Of a DNA stretch of 10,465 bases, positions 1 to 6,516 are shown piece after piece (positions within the stretch are counted from its first letter, which is position 1; every line of letters starts with the position of its first letter). The notes beneath the pieces are model-generated. The model was not told the DNA's origin and did not search any database. It saw nothing but the letters and a program-made list of their open reading frames with translations. Origin of the DNA: an uncultured Oscillospiraceae bacterium (GTDB lineage Bacteria > Bacillota > Clostridia > Oscillospirales > Acutalibacteraceae); contig URNF01000070.1 of the NCBI GenBank assembly GCA_900549155.1, forward strand, positions 1-10,465, written 5' to 3'. Position numbers and translations under genes: made by a program.

Positions 1-1
1 C

Positions 2-70
2 GCTCTCTCACTCACGGTGCTGCCCGCCGATCTGCTGCGAAAACTGTTTTTTCAAAAGCGGGGCTTGTAA
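2..70 (+). CDS. possible C-terminal end of an upstream gene (partial)
   Basis: One plus-strand frame is open from the window edge for 22 codons and ends in TAA at 68-70. It would read ALSLTVLPADLLRKLFFQKR followed by GL and the stop. The mix of hydrophobic and basic residues could be a real protein tail, and the stop lies just before the metG -10 box. However, 22 codons is too few to identify a family or to exclude chance. If real, this gene ends inside the metG promoter, whose -35 overlaps the stop codon. No terminator is visible between it and metG, so read-through into metG would be possible. No function is proposed. Confidence 0.3.
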   Translation, partial: ALSLTVLPADLLRKLFFQKRGL

Positions 71-92
71 TTTGCATAAAGTATGGTAAAAT
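65..92 (+). promoter_or_regulatory. probable sigma-A promoter of metG
   Basis: TTGTAA (65-70) and TAAAAT (87-92) are separated by 16 bases. A TGG precedes the -10, which makes it an extended -10 element. The predicted start of transcription is near base 99, giving a leader of about 30 bases before the metG ATG. That is too short for a T-box or a metabolite riboswitch. Confidence 0.6.
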
Positions 93-128
93 AAACCTGT
101 ATATGACGGAAAGGAAGTTTACCGCTAC

Positions 129-2078
129 ATGGAAAAACCGAAGTTTTATATCACCACGGCGATCGCCTATACCTCCCGCAAGCCGCACATCGGCAACACC
201 TATGACATCGTGCTTGCCGATCTTATCGCGCGCTATAAGCGGATGCAGGGCTTTGATGTGCTGTTTCAGACCGGCTCGGATGAGCACGGACAGAAGATCG
301 AGGAATATGCCGAAAAGGCGGGCATCACCCCCAAGGCATATGTCGACGACATTTCCGCGCAGATCAAGAGCGTGTGGGATTGCATGAACGTGACCTATGA
401 CCACTTCATCCGCACCACCGACACCGATCACGAAAAAACGGTGCAGAAAATCTTCAAAAAGCTGTATGAGCAGGGCGACATCTATAAGGGCGCCTATGAG
501 GGAAAATACTGCGTGCCGTGTGAGTCGTTCTTCACCCCGTCGCAGCTCAAAGACGGCAAATGCCCCGACTGCGGCAGAGAGGTCGTCGACGCGAAGGAGG
601 AAGCCTATTTCCTGAAGCTCGGGAAATATCAGGACCGCCTTTTGCAGTATTATGAGGAGCATCCCGATTTCATCACGCCGGTGTCCCGCCGCAATGAAAT
701 GATCAATAACTTTCTGAAACCGGGACTTTCCGATCTGTGCGTGTCGCGTTCCTCGTTCAAATGGGGCATCCCCGTGCCGTTTGACGATCAGCACGTTATC
801 TATGTCTGGATCGACGCGCTCTCGAACTATATCACCGGCTGCGGCTACGATCCCGACGGATCGTCGGAGAAATATAAGAAATACTGGCCTGCGGATCTGC
901 ACGTGATCGGCAAGGACATTGTGCGGTTCCACACCATCTATTGGCCCATCATTCTGATGGCGCTCGGGGAGCCGCTGCCGAAAAAGGTGCTCGGTCACCC
1001 GTGGCTTTTGTCCGGCGACGACAAAATGAGCAAGTCCAAGGGCAACGTGATCTATGCCGACGACCTTGTGCGGCATTTCGGTGTGGACGCGGTGCGGTAT
1101 TATCTGCTGTCCGCCATCCCCTTTGCACAGGACGGCACCATCACCTATGAGGATTTCATCACAAAGTATAACGCCGATCTTGCCAACACACTCGGCAATC
1201 TTGTCAACCGCACCGTTGCGATGGCGAATAAATACTTCGGCGGCACGGTGAAGAACGCGGGCGTTGCGGGTGAGCCGGACGCGGGACTGCTGGCGGCGGT
1301 CGCGGAAACACTCTCGACCTTCTCGCAGCAGATGGAGGACTATCACAACGCCGATGCGGCGGGCACGCTCATGGAGCTTGCCAAGCGCTGCAACAAATAT
1401 ATCGACGAGACCGCCCCCTGGGCGCTTGCCAAGGATGAGGCGCAGACGGCGCGGCTGGAAACGGTGCTGTATCATCTGCTGGAGACGATCCGCATCCTCG
1501 GCATCCTGTTTTCTCCGTTCATGCCCGACACCGGCGCGGAAATCCTGCGCCAGCTGCAGGTCGGCGCAGAGGACACGACGCTCGATGCTGCCGTGTTCGG
1601 CAGGGTGACGGCGTTTGCCGTCGGCGCTGCCGCCCCGCTTTTTGCCCGCATCGATATGCAGAAGATGCTCGATGAGATCGCGGCGGAGCAGACGCCCGCC
1701 GCGCCGGAGAAAACAGAGACGGAAAGTCTGCCGCTGTTGCCGGAGATCGCGATCGACGATTTTGCGAAGGTCGATCTGCGGGTGGCAAAGGTCGTGGCGT
1801 GCGAGCCGGTGAAAAAGGCGAAAAAGCTTCTGAAGCTGACGCTCGACGACGGCACGGGCACGCCCCGCACCGTTTGCTCCGGCATTGCCAAGTGGTACAC
1901 CCCCGATGCGCTTGTCGGCAGACAGGTGATCGTGGTGGCAAACCTGAAGCCTGCCGTTTTGTGCGGCGTGGAGAGTCAGGGCATGATCCTCGCTGCCGAC
2001 ACAAAGGACGAAAACGGCGAAGCGGCGGCAAAGGTGCTGTTTGCGGACGAACTGCCGCTTGGCAGCAAGCTGCGCTGA
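129..2078 (+). CDS. metG: methionyl-tRNA synthetase with C-terminal tRNA-binding domain
   Basis: This is a cytoplasmic class I aminoacyl-tRNA synthetase that charges tRNA-Met with methionine using ATP. The 649-residue protein is the usual length for the long bacterial form. The class I signature HIGN is at residues 20-23 and KMSKS at 299-303. A four-cysteine zinc knuckle (C128, C131, C145, C148) lies in the connective-peptide region. The anticodon-binding helical domain runs from about residue 345 to 510. After a Pro/Glu-rich linker (about 520-540), residues 543-649 form an OB-fold tRNA-binding domain of the Trbp111/EMAPII type (DFAKVDLRVAKV near the start, GVESQGMILAA near the end), which typically mediates dimerisation and tRNA affinity. 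The ATG at 129 follows an AAGGAAG site about 11 bases upstream. The gene appears monocistronic, with its own promoter and a terminator directly downstream. All key motifs are intact. Confidence 0.97.
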   Translation: MEKPKFYITTAIAYTSRKPHIGNTYDIVLADLIARYKRMQGFDVLFQTGSDEHGQKIEEYAEKAGITPKAYVDDISAQIKSVWDCMNVTYDHFIRTTDTDHEKTVQKIFKKLYEQGDIYKGAYEGKYCVPCESFFTPSQLKDGKCPDCGREVVDAKEEAYFLKLGKYQDRLLQYYEEHPDFITPVSRRNEMINNFLKPGLSDLCVSRSSFKWGIPVPFDDQHVIYVWIDALSNYITGCGYDPDGSSEKYKKYWPADLHVIGKDIVRFHTIYWPIILMALGEPLPKKVLGHPWLLSGDDKMSKSKGNVIYADDLVRHFGVDAVRYYLLSAIPFAQDGTITYEDFITKYNADLANTLGNLVNRTVAMANKYFGGTVKNAGVAGEPDAGLLAAVAETLSTFSQQMEDYHNADAAGTLMELAKRCNKYIDETAPWALAKDEAQTARLETVLYHLLETIRILGILFSPFMPDTGAEILRQLQVGAEDTTLDAAVFGRVTAFAVGAAAPLFARIDMQKMLDEIAAEQTPAAPEKTETESLPLLPEIAIDDFAKVDLRVAKVVACEPVKKAKKLLKLTLDDGTGTPRTVCSGIAKWYTPDALVGRQVIVVANLKPAVLCGVESQGMILAADTKDENGEAAAKVLFADELPLGSKLR

Positions 2079-2088
2079 GATACAAATG

Positions 2089-2130
2089 AAAAGCCACGGA
2101 AAATCGTACGATTTTCCGTGGCTTTTTTTG
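2089..2130. terminator. bidirectional terminator between metG and the P-type ATPase-like gene
   Basis: Bases 2089-2126 form a perfect 38-bp palindrome with AAGCCACGG and CCGTGGCTT in the stem. It is followed on the plus strand by a run of T (2123-2129) and on the minus strand by TTTTCATTT. It lies 10 bases after the metG stop and 9 bases after the convergent gene's stop, so it can serve both. Confidence 0.88.
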
Positions 2131-2135
2131 GATTT

Positions 2136-4433
2136 TCAGCGAACGATCAGCGGCAATACGATCGAGAGCAGCGCCGCAGCGGGGAGAAACAGCAGCATTG
2201 CCGGCGCCGGCAGGATGCCGCCCGTAAGCGCCGTGCCGAAGCACCAAAGCGCGCCGACGGCGGAAAGGGCGATCTGTGTGATCATCGCCGCCGTGCCGCG
2301 ATGCTTCAGACGGCGGCAGGCGGTGAGCAGATCGGCAATACCCGTGATCTTGCCGTTGACGGCGGCACCGGCGGAAACGCGCTCGCCGCCCTCATGCCGC
2401 AGCCCGTCATACAGTCTGCCCGCCGATGCGGACAGAAGATCGACATAGTAATCGTCAAGGTCAAATCCCGCGCAAAGGCTCACCTCGGTGACGTTGGGAT
2501 CACAGGAGCGGATGAGCAGCGACAGATGTGCGTCCTGCAGCTCATGCAGTGCGCCCTCGACCTCGGGATCGGTCAGATAGCTGATGATGAACATGGCGGA
2601 CAGTGCGCCGCCGACCGAGAGATAGACAAGCTCGCGGTTGTCCTTTTTGTATTTCCGTTCATAGTCGCCGGACGGCGTGTCCACGCCGTGATTTTCCAGC
2701 AGCTTGCGGTTGCCGACCAGCACCCGTCTGCCGCCGACCCAGCCGGAAAAGCCCATGTCCTGTTCAAAGACCAGGTTTTCCACGGCGGGAAGAATTTCGG
2801 TCTTTTCCTCGATGATGCGCAGGAAAAGTCCCGCAAGCGGACCGTCGGTGCGGATGGCGACCGCAGCGGCGTCCATGATGGCTTCGTCGATGCGGGTGTC
2901 GCGGAAGGTGCGGATGCCGTGCAGCGCGACGCTGTCCTGCCAATAGAGGTCGGACACATCGAGCGCTACCCCGTGCAGATTACCGAACCGCTCTGCCGCT
3001 GCATAGCTGCAAAGAAGATTGTCGTCCCGCAGCAGTCTGCGGCAGGTGCCGAGAAGCGGCACATTCAGCGCCAGCGGCGCTGCCGGCAGCAGCACGCACA
3101 GCGCGCCGACAAAGGCGGAAAAACCGACTAAAAAGCTTTTTGCAACCGCGCCCGCGACAATGCCGATGACAAGGCACAGCCCCGCCGCGATCGGCAGGAA
3201 ACGGCTCATGATGCGGTCATAGCGGTCGTTCATATAAGCATTCGCCAAAAAGTCGTCGAGAAACCGCACCGGGCGGAAAAACGCCACCCGCGGTGTGCCG
3301 TTTGCCACCGCCCGCCGCCCGATCTCGGTCGCGGCGCGCTCGTCGGTGATCTCCACGGCGGCAAATTTCTGCGTGTCGTGGGACACCAGCGTGAAGTTCT
3401 GACGGATGCGGTCGAGCTTTGCCATCCTGCCGATGCCGCAAAACAGCAGCGACAGCGCGGCAAGCGCCGTGAAAAGACGCGTTTCTCCCGCTTCCAGCGC
3501 GGCAAGATCGCTCCACTGCACCAGCGTGTGCAGGAAAACGGCGGCGGTCACCACTGCCGGGACGCTCTCGGCGGTCGGTTTGCCGTGGAGCAGCGCCATC
3601 GTGCCGTCCCGCAGCATGGGATACAAAAGAATTGCCATGCAGGAAAGCAGGAAAATGTTCAAAAGCAGAAAAAGCGAGGGGGCAAGCGCCGGCTGACCGT
3701 AGAAGATGACCGACGCCTCGCTCCACAGAAGCAGCGCGCCCGCCGCAGCGGCAAGCCACATGCGGAAAGCGCCCGAACGGTGGCGGTGCTGCAGCTCCGC
3801 GCGCACATCCTCCGCCTGCGAAAAATCGGTGAAATCGCCGGTGAAGCGACCGCGCGGCGCGGGGGTCTCCTCTTTGGGTTCGGCGGGCGGTTCTTCCGCT
3901 TTCCGCTCCGACTCCTCGTCGGGCGCTGTGTCGCCCTCAAAGCGAAAGTCAAGGCTTTCGCGGTTTTGCTTGATCTGAAAATCGCGGATCTTCTCCTGGC
4001 GGGTCTTTATGAGCTGTTCTTCCCAGTCGGGCACTTCCTCGGGGGACTCCTCAACGGGCGGCTCTTCCTCGCCGGCAAGCTCCGCCATCGTGATCTGCCC
4101 GTCGTCCACGTCGTCGTCCGTGTTATCTGCGGGCTCTGCCGCCGTTTCTTCGCTTTCGGCAATGGAAACGATCTGCGTCGGCGCTTCGAGCGGCGCCACG
4201 CGGATCTCCTCGTCAGCGGGCGGTTCTTCCGCGACGCTCTCTTCTTCGGTGCTGTCTTCTTCGACAGGCATTTCCTCTTCTGTGATGATCTCCTCTTCGA
4301 GGACGGCTTCTTCGACGGGCGGTTCCTCTGCAGGAGGTTCTGCGTCGGCAGCCGTGTCCGTTTTCGCTGCGGTGTGGTCGGGCACGGTGGCATAGTCCTT
4401 CAAAAGCTCGTCAAGAATATCCTGCTTATCCAT
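2136..4433 (-). CDS. P1B-type ATPase-like membrane protein, probable pseudoenzyme, with acidic N-terminal tail
   Basis: This 765-residue protein has three parts. Residues 1-220 are disordered-looking, Glu/Pro-rich and strongly acidic. A membrane portion follows, with hydrophobic segments near 224-244, 252-272, 291-308, 318-336, 412-432, 434-461, 714-734 and 740-762. A cytoplasmic region spans about 465-710. The order resembles heavy-metal P-type ATPases: YPMLRDG at 271-277, LLPAAPLALNVP at 448-459 where CPCALGLATP belongs, then about 33 residues to GVALD (488-492), where the phosphorylated Asp of DKTGT should be. EQDMGFSGWVGGRRVLVGN (557-575) resembles the nucleotide-domain GxG region. Yet KTGT is replaced by VSDL, no TGE actuator motif is seen, the HP motif reads GP (531-532), TGD is replaced by SCD, and no GDGxND hinge exists. 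ATP-driven transport is therefore unlikely; a scaffold, sensor or binding role is conceivable but unproven. The gene follows rlmB by 18 bases and has a GGGGGA ribosome site. Confidence 0.72.
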   Translation of the reverse strand: MDKQDILDELLKDYATVPDHTAAKTDTAADAEPPAEEPPVEEAVLEEEIITEEEMPVEEDSTEEESVAEEPPADEEIRVAPLEAPTQIVSIAESEETAAEPADNTDDDVDDGQITMAELAGEEEPPVEESPEEVPDWEEQLIKTRQEKIRDFQIKQNRESLDFRFEGDTAPDEESERKAEEPPAEPKEETPAPRGRFTGDFTDFSQAEDVRAELQHRHRSGAFRMWLAAAAGALLLWSEASVIFYGQPALAPSLFLLLNIFLLSCMAILLYPMLRDGTMALLHGKPTAESVPAVVTAAVFLHTLVQWSDLAALEAGETRLFTALAALSLLFCGIGRMAKLDRIRQNFTLVSHDTQKFAAVEITDERAATEIGRRAVANGTPRVAFFRPVRFLDDFLANAYMNDRYDRIMSRFLPIAAGLCLVIGIVAGAVAKSFLVGFSAFVGALCVLLPAAPLALNVPLLGTCRRLLRDDNLLCSYAAAERFGNLHGVALDVSDLYWQDSVALHGIRTFRDTRIDEAIMDAAAVAIRTDGPLAGLFLRIIEEKTEILPAVENLVFEQDMGFSGWVGGRRVLVGNRKLLENHGVDTPSGDYERKYKKDNRELVYLSVGGALSAMFIISYLTDPEVEGALHELQDAHLSLLIRSCDPNVTEVSLCAGFDLDDYYVDLLSASAGRLYDGLRHEGGERVSAGAAVNGKITGIADLLTACRRLKHRGTAAMITQIALSAVGALWCFGTALTGGILPAPAMLLFLPAAALLSIVLPLIVR

Positions 4434-4451
4434 TTCCGTGTCCCCCTTTTC

Positions 4452-5231
4452 TCAGTTTTTTGCCGCAATACCGGCGCGCTGGCGGGCGATCTCATACAAA
4501 ACGATGCCGCACGCGACCGAGGCGTTGAGCGAATTGATGCTGCCGTTCATCGGCAGAGAAAGGATCTGATCGCACTGCTCGCGCAAAAGACGGCTGATCC
4601 CGCGTCCCTCCGAGCCGACCACCACACAGACAGCGCCCGCAAGATCGGTCTTGCACCACGTTTCGCCGTCCATGTCCAGTCCATAGACCCACACGCCGCG
4701 CTTTTTCAGTTCCTTCACGGTATCGGTGAGATTGGTCACCCGCGCGACGGGGACATATTCCACAGCGCCTGCCGACGCCTTATACACCGTGTCGGTCAGT
4801 CCCACCGCACGGCGCTTGGGTACAATGACGCCGTGCGCGCCCGCCGCCTCGGCGGTGCGCAGAATGGCGCCGAGGTTGTGCGGGTCCTCCAGCTCGTCGC
4901 AGAGGATGAAAAACGGCGGCGCGTTGTGCGCAGCGGCATTTTGAAACAGCTCGTCTATCGTGGCATACGCCTTGCACGCAGCAAAGGCAATGATGCCCTG
5001 ATGATGCGCGGCGGTGGCGTCCATTTTGCGGATGTCGACTTCCTTGATCGGAATGCCCCGATCGCGGCACAGCGCCAAAAGCATCGGCAGCGTTCCGCCG
5101 CGCTCTCCCTTGGCGACCCAGACGGAGTCGATCTCCCGTCCTGCTTTCAGTGCTTCATGTACGGCGTTGCGACCGACGATGCGATCGCTGCGGAGCTCTT
5201 TCTCCGCTTTTTCGGTTTTTTCAAACGGCAT
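4452..5231 (-). CDS. rlmB: 23S rRNA 2'-O-ribose methyltransferase, TrmH/RlmB family (SpoU superfamily)
   Basis: This cytoplasmic SPOUT-class enzyme transfers a methyl group from S-adenosylmethionine to a ribose 2'-OH. The closest named type is RlmB, which acts on G2251 of 23S rRNA. The 259 residues are a normal length. Residues 16-95 form an L30e-like RNA-binding domain (IVGRNAVHEAL at the start, HHQGIIAFA at 76-84). The catalytic trefoil-knot domain carries all three motifs: motif 1 NLGAILRTAEAAGAHG (119-134), motif 2 VVVGSEGRGISR (203-214) and motif 3 LPMNGSINSLNASVACGI (227-244). The ATG at 5231 follows GTGAGGGAAAAGC, a good ribosome site. The gene has its own promoter and probably leads a two-gene operon with the P-type ATPase-like gene. 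RlmB is the best fit, but the exact target nucleotide cannot be proved from sequence because TrmH-family paralogues look alike. Confidence 0.92.
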   Translation of the reverse strand: MPFEKTEKAEKELRSDRIVGRNAVHEALKAGREIDSVWVAKGERGGTLPMLLALCRDRGIPIKEVDIRKMDATAAHHQGIIAFAACKAYATIDELFQNAAAHNAPPFFILCDELEDPHNLGAILRTAEAAGAHGVIVPKRRAVGLTDTVYKASAGAVEYVPVARVTNLTDTVKELKKRGVWVYGLDMDGETWCKTDLAGAVCVVVGSEGRGISRLLREQCDQILSLPMNGSINSLNASVACGIVLYEIARQRAGIAAKN

Positions 5232-5264
5232 GCTTTTCCCTCACAGTATTCTATACATAAATTC

Positions 5265-5293
5265 AGTATAGCATATATACGACCGCAGGGCAA
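5265..5293 (-). promoter_or_regulatory. probable sigma-A promoter of the rlmB operon
   Basis: Read on the minus strand: TTGCCC (5293-5288), a 17-base spacer ending in TGC, then TATACT (5270-5265), an extended -10 promoter. The start of transcription would fall near 5258, leaving a leader of about 27 bases before the rlmB ATG. It lies back to back with the promoter of the divergent zinc-ribbon gene. Confidence 0.72.
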
Positions 5294-5347
5294 GAAAAAA
5301 TGAAAAACCCTGTCGAAAAAAGCGCCGGACGCGGTCGGCATAGGCTC

Positions 5348-5376
5348 TTGCATTTCCTGCGACAATGTGGTATGCT
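5348..5376 (+). promoter_or_regulatory. probable sigma-A promoter of the zinc-ribbon membrane protein gene
   Basis: TTGCAT (5348-5353), a 17-base spacer ending in TGG, then TATGCT (5371-5376). The extended -10 compensates for the imperfect boxes. Transcription would start near 5383, giving a very short leader that begins almost at the ribosome site. Confidence 0.62.
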
Positions 5377-5386
5377 TTCAAAAAAA

Positions 5387-5391
5387 GGAGG
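5387..5391 (+). promoter_or_regulatory. ribosome binding site that sets the start at 5399
   Basis: A strong AAGGAGG-type site ends at 5391. Three in-frame ATGs follow at 5393, 5396 and 5399. Only the last has a normal spacing of 7 bases, so 5399 is preferred. An earlier in-frame ATG at 5300 would lie upstream of the promoter. Confidence 0.8.
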
Positions 5392-5398
5392 AATGATG

Positions 5399-5896
5399 AT
5401 GTTCTGTCAGAAATGCGGAAAAGAATTGCCCGACGACGCGAAATTCTGCCCCGGCTGCGGTGCAACAACGGACGCGCAGACGCAGAAAACGGAGTCGGCT
5501 TTTGAAAAACAGGTGGATGCTTTCACCGACACGCCCGACACCACTGCCGGGTTTATGCCCGATGACATTGCGCAAAACAAGGGCTATGCGGTGCTTGCCT
5601 ACTTGGGTGCTCTGGTGCTCATCCCGCTGTTTGCGGCGAAGAACTCCAAATTCGCACGGTTCCATACCAACCAGGGGCTGGTGCTGTTCGTAGCCATGGT
5701 CGTGTGGAACGTGGTCACGAGGATACTTACGGCGGTTTTGAAGTACCTTTATGTGACGAAGGCGATTGTGTCGGGTGCCATGTGGCTGATCGGCATGCTG
5801 CTTTGCGTGCTGGCGATCATGGGTATTGTCAATGCGGTCAAAGGCAAAGCAAAGGAGCTGCCGCTCATCGGCAAGATCCGGTTTTTACATGACTGA
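5399..5896 (+). CDS. zinc-ribbon integral membrane protein, DUF4870/Tic20-like C-terminal domain
   Basis: The protein has 165 residues. The N-terminus (1-24) is a zinc ribbon with C3, C6, C17 and C20 in two CxxC knuckles, FCQKCGK and FCPGCG. A polar linker of about 35 residues follows. Three hydrophobic helices lie near 62-80, 92-112 and 124-147. The stretch from YAVLAYLGAL to RFHTNQGLVLF (63-97), with a charged turn KNSKFARFH between helices 1 and 2, resembles the DUF4870/Tic20-like membrane families. The molecular role of such bacterial proteins is not established; a zinc-dependent structural or sensing role is only a guess. The gene is monocistronic between its own promoter and terminator, divergent from rlmB, and just upstream of a sigma-factor operon. 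It is intact. Confidence 0.85.
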   Translation: MFCQKCGKELPDDAKFCPGCGATTDAQTQKTESAFEKQVDAFTDTPDTTAGFMPDDIAQNKGYAVLAYLGALVLIPLFAAKNSKFARFHTNQGLVLFVAMVVWNVVTRILTAVLKYLYVTKAIVSGAMWLIGMLLCVLAIMGIVNAVKGKAKELPLIGKIRFLHD

Positions 5897-5901
5897 GAAT
5901 G

Positions 5902-5930
5902 AAAAATGCCGCTTTGCGGCATTTTTTATT
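5902..5930 (+). terminator. terminator of the zinc-ribbon membrane protein gene
   Basis: The hairpin TGCCGC-TTT-GCGGCA (5907-5921), extended by A-T pairs, is followed by TTTTTTATTTT. It starts 5 bases after the stop codon. It separates this gene from the sigma-factor operon, which therefore needs its own promoter. Confidence 0.9.
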
Positions 5931-5959
5931 TTCTGTAAGGAAAAGGCGCACCTTGCGTG

Positions 5960-5965
5960 TATAAA
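5960..5965 (+). promoter_or_regulatory. weak candidate -10 for the sigma-factor operon
   Basis: TATAAA lies 20 bases before the GTG start and downstream of the previous terminator, so a promoter is expected in this region. No convincing -35 is seen 16-18 bases upstream; the sequence there is TAAGGAAA. The operon may instead use an alternative sigma factor, possibly its own, but no classical ECF GGAAC/CGTC pair was found. Confidence 0.28.
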
Positions 5966-5971
5966 GAGTGC

Positions 5972-5981
5972 GAGGGGGGAG
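5972..5981 (+). promoter_or_regulatory. ribosome binding site that sets the sigma-factor start at GTG 5986
   Basis: GAGGGGGGAG ends 4 bases before the GTG at 5986. An upstream in-frame GTG at 5968 lies before this site and has no comparable purine run ahead of it, so it is not favoured. Confidence 0.7.
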
Positions 5982-5985
5982 TTTT

Positions 5986-6516
5986 GTGGACAAAGGAGCA
6001 GAACTGTATCGACGGTTCTTAGACGGCGACGAAGCGGCTTTTGAGGAGATCATGACGCTGTATCGCGACGGTCTCATTCTTTTCATCGACCGCTTTGTGC
6101 GGGATTTGCACGCTGCCGAGGACATTTCCGTCGACTGCTTTGTGTATGTACTGCTGCACCCGAAACACTATAACTTCCGCACCTCGCTGAAAACCTACCT
6201 GTATATGCTCGGGCGCAGCCGTGCGCTCAACTGTCTGCGTCATCGGCGGGCGCTACCCCTCTTGCCGCTCGACGAGAATGCGGCGGATGAGCGCACGCCC
6301 GAAGCTGCCTTTTTGCGCGATGCGCAAAAGCGCGCGGTGCACGACGCGATCGGGGGTCTGCCGCAGGACATGCAAACGGCGGTATACTTAGTATACTTCG
6401 AGGAGCTGTCCTATGCGGAGGCGGCGGTCGTGATGAAGAAAAAGCCGAAGCAGGTGGACAATTTGCTGTACCGCGCAAAGGGCTTGCTGCGGGAAGCACT
6501 GGGAGGTGTAGTATGA
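5986..6516 (+). CDS. ECF-type RNA polymerase sigma factor (sigma-70 family)
   Basis: This 176-residue cytoplasmic protein would direct RNA polymerase to a specific promoter set. Residues 9-85 match sigma region 2: FLDGDEAAFEEIMTLYRDGL at 11-30, then AAEDISVDCFVYVLLHPK (43-60), the region 2.2 core-binding helix, then FRTSLKTYLYMLGRSRALNCLR, the region 2.3/2.4 part. A linker of about 25 residues leads to region 4 (111-173), with LPQDMQTAVYLVYFEELSYAEAA and a helix-turn-helix ending in VDNLLYRAKGLLREAL. The size and lack of regions 1 and 3 mark an ECF (group 4) factor. The GTG start is chosen from the ribosome site. Its stop codon overlaps the start of the next gene as ATGA, so translation is probably coupled and the neighbour is a likely anti-sigma factor. 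The regulon cannot be inferred from the window. Confidence 0.9.
   Translation: MDKGAELYRRFLDGDEAAFEEIMTLYRDGLILFIDRFVRDLHAAEDISVDCFVYVLLHPKHYNFRTSLKTYLYMLGRSRALNCLRHRRALPLLPLDENAADERTPEAAFLRDAQKRAVHDAIGGLPQDMQTAVYLVYFEELSYAEAAVVMKKKPKQVDNLLYRAKGLLREALGGVV

Noticed and set aside
1..128. T-box or SAM riboswitch upstream of metG
   Set aside because: The predicted leader is only about 30 bases and contains no anti-terminator structure or conserved T-box sequence.
12..1475. 487-residue open frame on the minus strand opposite metG
   Set aside because: It lies fully antisense to an unmistakable metG, has no ribosome site and no recognisable domain. It is a by-product of GC-rich codon use.
2118..3131. 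337-residue plus-strand open frame
   Set aside because: It starts within the terminator T-run and is antisense to the ATPase-like gene. Composition is not protein-like.
2136..4433. Functional heavy-metal exporting ATPase
   Set aside because: The phosphorylation motif, actuator motif, hinge motif and CPC ion site are all missing, so an active pump is not supported.
3378..5303. 641-residue plus-strand open frame
   Set aside because: It runs antisense through rlmB, the rlmB promoter and the ATPase-like gene, with Arg/Phe/Cys-rich low-quality composition. The minus-strand genes explain the region.
5300..5398. 33-residue N-terminal extension of the zinc-ribbon membrane protein
   Set aside because: It would start upstream of the promoter and lacks a ribosome site. 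The zinc ribbon begins naturally right after the strong site at 5387-5391.
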